This document shows, in pieces, positions 36,555 to 38,719 of a stretch of DNA of 38,719 nt. Where the stretch lies: positions 1 to 38,719 of the forward strand of contig JALHLN010000003.1 of assembly GCA_022844545.1 (NCBI GenBank), given 5' to 3'. Every line of letters starts with the position of its first letter. The first letter of the stretch is position 1. Below the pieces are notes generated by a model that saw only the letters and a program-made list of their open reading frames with translations, ran no database searches and was not told where the DNA came from. Made by a program: the position numbers and the translations under genes. This DNA is from Burkholderiales bacterium. GTDB lineage: Bacteria; Pseudomonadota; Gammaproteobacteria; Burkholderiales; SG8-39.

Positions 36555-38057
36555 GTGGAATTTAGCATACGGAGCCTCGCGCCGGAGCGGGCGAAGAGCG
36601 GTTGCCTGGTGCTCGGCGTCCATGGATCCACGCTCGCCAAGGCGGGCCTTCAGGCCGACAAGGCCGCGCAGGGCGCCTTGCGCCGGGTGCTCGCGCAGGG
36701 CGACCTCGCCGCCAAGGCCGGCGCCACCCTGCTGCTGCAGCGGCTGCCCGGCCTCGCCGCCGAGCGCGTGCTGCTGGTGGGCCTGGGCGAGCGCAAGGAG
36801 TTCGGCGTCGCACAGCTGCGCGACGCGGTGCGCGGCGCCGCGCAGGCGCTCAGGGACCTCGGCGCCCGCGACGCCACCCTGTACCTTGGCGACATGGTCC
36901 CTGCCGGCCACGGCCTGCCGGCGACGGTGCGCCATGCGGTCCTCGGCGTGCGCGACGCCTTCTACCGCTTCGACCAGCTGAAGACGCAGAAGAAGGCACC
37001 CGCCCCCGCGCTCGCCGCGATGACGCTGGCACTCGCTTCCGGACCGGTGACGGTGCAGGCGCAGGCGGCGCTGAAGGAAGCCTCGGCCACCGCCGACGGC
37101 GTCGACCTCGCGCGCACGCTGGGCAACCTGCCGCCCAACATCTGCACCCCCGCCTACCTCGCCGACGAGGCGCGCAAGCTCGCCCGCCAGTTCAAGCTCG
37201 GCATCGAGGTGCTCGAGCGCAGGGACATGGAGAAGCTCGGCATGGGCTCGCTGCTCGCGGTGGCGCAGGGCTCGCGCCAGGCCCCGAAGCTGGTGGTGCT
37301 GCGCTACCGGGGTGGACGAAAGGCGGAAAAACCGCTCGTCCTCGTTGGCAAGGGCATCACCTTCGACACCGGCGGCATCTCGCTCAAGCCCGGCGCCGAG
37401 ATGGACGAGATGAAGTTCGACATGTCCGGCGCCGGCAGCGTGCTGGGCGCGGTGCGCGCCCTCGCCGGCATGAAGGCGCCGGTCAACGTGGTCGGCATCG
37501 TCGCCGCCTGCGAGAACATGCCCGACGGGCAGGCGACGCGGCCGGGCGACATCGTCACCACGATGTCGGGCCAGACCGTCGAGATCCTGAACACCGACGC
37601 CGAGGGCCGCCTGATCCTGTGCGACGCCCTCACCTACAGCGAGCGCTTCGAGCCGGCGGCGGTGGTGGACATCGCCACCCTCACCGGCGCCTGCGTGATC
37701 GCGCTGGGCCACGTCGCCTCGGGCCTGTTCTCGAACGACGAGCGGCTCTCGGCGCAGGTGCGCGCCGCGGGCGACGAGGCCTGGGACCGGGTCTGGCCGA
37801 TGCCGGTCTGGGAGGACTACCAGGAGCAGCTGCGCTCGAACTTCGCCGACATGGCGAACATCGGCGGCCGCCCCGGCGGCAGCATCACCGCGGCCTGCTT
37901 CCTCGCGCGCTTTGCGCGCAAGCTGCGCTGGGCGCACCTCGACATCGCGGGCACCGCGTGGAAGAGCGGGCGCGAAAAGGGCTCCACCGGCCGGCCAGTG
38001 CCGCTGCTGGTGCGCCTGGCACTCGGTTTCGCCAACAGGCAGGCGGGCAAGGCATAG
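36555..38057 (+). CDS. pepA: Leucyl aminopeptidase (cytosol aminopeptidase)
   Basis: VGKGITFDTGGISLKPGAEMDEMKFDMSGAGSVLGAVRALAG; NTDAEGRLILCDALTY. Confidence 0.98.
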   Translation: MEFSIRSLAPERAKSGCLVLGVHGSTLAKAGLQADKAAQGALRRVLAQGDLAAKAGATLLLQRLPGLAAERVLLVGLGERKEFGVAQLRDAVRGAAQALRDLGARDATLYLGDMVPAGHGLPATVRHAVLGVRDAFYRFDQLKTQKKAPAPALAAMTLALASGPVTVQAQAALKEASATADGVDLARTLGNLPPNICTPAYLADEARKLARQFKLGIEVLERRDMEKLGMGSLLAVAQGSRQAPKLVVLRYRGGRKAEKPLVLVGKGITFDTGGISLKPGAEMDEMKFDMSGAGSVLGAVRALAGMKAPVNVVGIVAACENMPDGQATRPGDIVTTMSGQTVEILNTDAEGRLILCDALTYSERFEPAAVVDIATLTGACVIALGHVASGLFSNDERLSAQVRAAGDEAWDRVWPMPVWEDYQEQLRSNFADMANIGGRPGGSITAACFLARFARKLRWAHLDIAGTAWKSGREKGSTGRPVPLLVRLALGFANRQAGKA

Positions 38058-38068
38058 GCAGGTCGCGC

Positions 38069-38497
38069 TTGACCAGCATCGACTTCTACTTCAACGCCCC
38101 GGACCGCCTGCAGGTCGCCTGCCGGCTCGCCGGCAAGGCGCTCGCGCAGGGCAAGCGCACGCTGCTGTTCGCGCCCGACCCCGAGCTGGCGCAGCGCCTG
38201 GACCGCCTGCTGTGGACCTGGCCGGCCACCGGCTTCGTGCCGCATTGCGCGGCCGACGACCCGCTCGCCGCCGAGACGCCGGTGCTCATTGCCGCCGGAC
38301 CCGAGGCGACACCCAGCTGCGAGATCCTGCTCAACCTCGGGGCCGAATGCCCGCCCCTGTTCGAGCGCTATGAGCGCCTGCTGGAAGTGGTGACCTCGGA
38401 GGAGCAGGATCGCCTCAACGCGCGCGCGCGCTTCGCCTGGTACCGCGACCGCGGCTACGAAATCCGGCACCACGACCTGGCGAAGATCGCGGCATGA
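38069..38497 (+). CDS. holC: DNA polymerase III chi subunit
   Basis: TSIDFYFNAPDRLQVACRLAGKALAQGKRTLLFAPDPELAQRLDRLLWTW; downstream of pepA; TTG start proposed. Confidence 0.93.
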   Translation: MTSIDFYFNAPDRLQVACRLAGKALAQGKRTLLFAPDPELAQRLDRLLWTWPATGFVPHCAADDPLAAETPVLIAAGPEATPSCEILLNLGAECPPLFERYERLLEVVTSEEQDRLNARARFAWYRDRGYEIRHHDLAKIAA

Positions 38498-38719
38498 GCG
38501 CGGAAGAGCCCGCCCGCAAGCCGGGGCGCGAGCCCAACGCGCTGTTCCGGCGCGTGGACGAGCTGGCGCGGCAGAACCGGGAGGCCGGGCAGGACGAAGT
38601 GCCGCTGCTCACCGAGATCGCGGATCCTTCGGCGCCGCGTCCCGGTGCCGCCTCCGCCCTCGACGAGGAGGCGCTCGCCGCGGACCTGGAGCGCGCGCTG
38701 GTGGCGCGCCTCGCGCCCG
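38494..38719 (+). CDS. Hypothetical protein, truncated by window end
   Basis: ATGA overlap with holC; MSAEEPARKPGREPNALFRRVDELARQNREAGQDEVPLLTEIADPS... Confidence 0.7.
   Translation, partial: MSAEEPARKPGREPNALFRRVDELARQNREAGQDEVPLLTEIADPSAPRPGAASALDEEALAADLERALVARLAP

Overview
High-GC, betaproteobacterial-looking chromosomal window. About 1-27.3 kb is accessory catabolic territory. It starts with a hydantoinase / Bug-SBP / amidohydrolase / AMP-ligase / Rieske set, followed by a nitroreductase and a YbhB-type PEBP gene that is cleanly split by an IS1595-family element. The PEBP break has an 8-bp TSD and imperfect 25-bp TIRs, and excision restores the reading frame. Next is a long co-directional operon: GntR, MmgE/PrpD, TauD, CaiB, HMG-CoA-lyase-like, CaiB, HpaB-like, isochorismatase, CitE-like, TRAP DctPQM. 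An opposing set follows: sodC, acyl-CoA dehydrogenase, CaiB, CaiB, MaoC. About 27.4-38.7 kb is core genome: pssA-psd-ilvC-ilvH-ilvI, an ECF sigma factor with DUF3619/DUF3106/RDD genes, lptGF, pepA, holC. I found no CRISPR, tRNA, rRNA, phage or recognisable defence system. The best leads are the IS-split PEBP gene, the GntR/TRAP operon of unknown substrate whose enzymes have altered active-site signatures, the sigma/DUF3619/DUF3106/RDD module (possible sigma/anti-sigma system), two mutually exclusive hairpins between ilvH and ilvC, and a likely non-canonical CTG start coupled to the sodC stop. Family calls are from motif recognition by eye; no searches were run.
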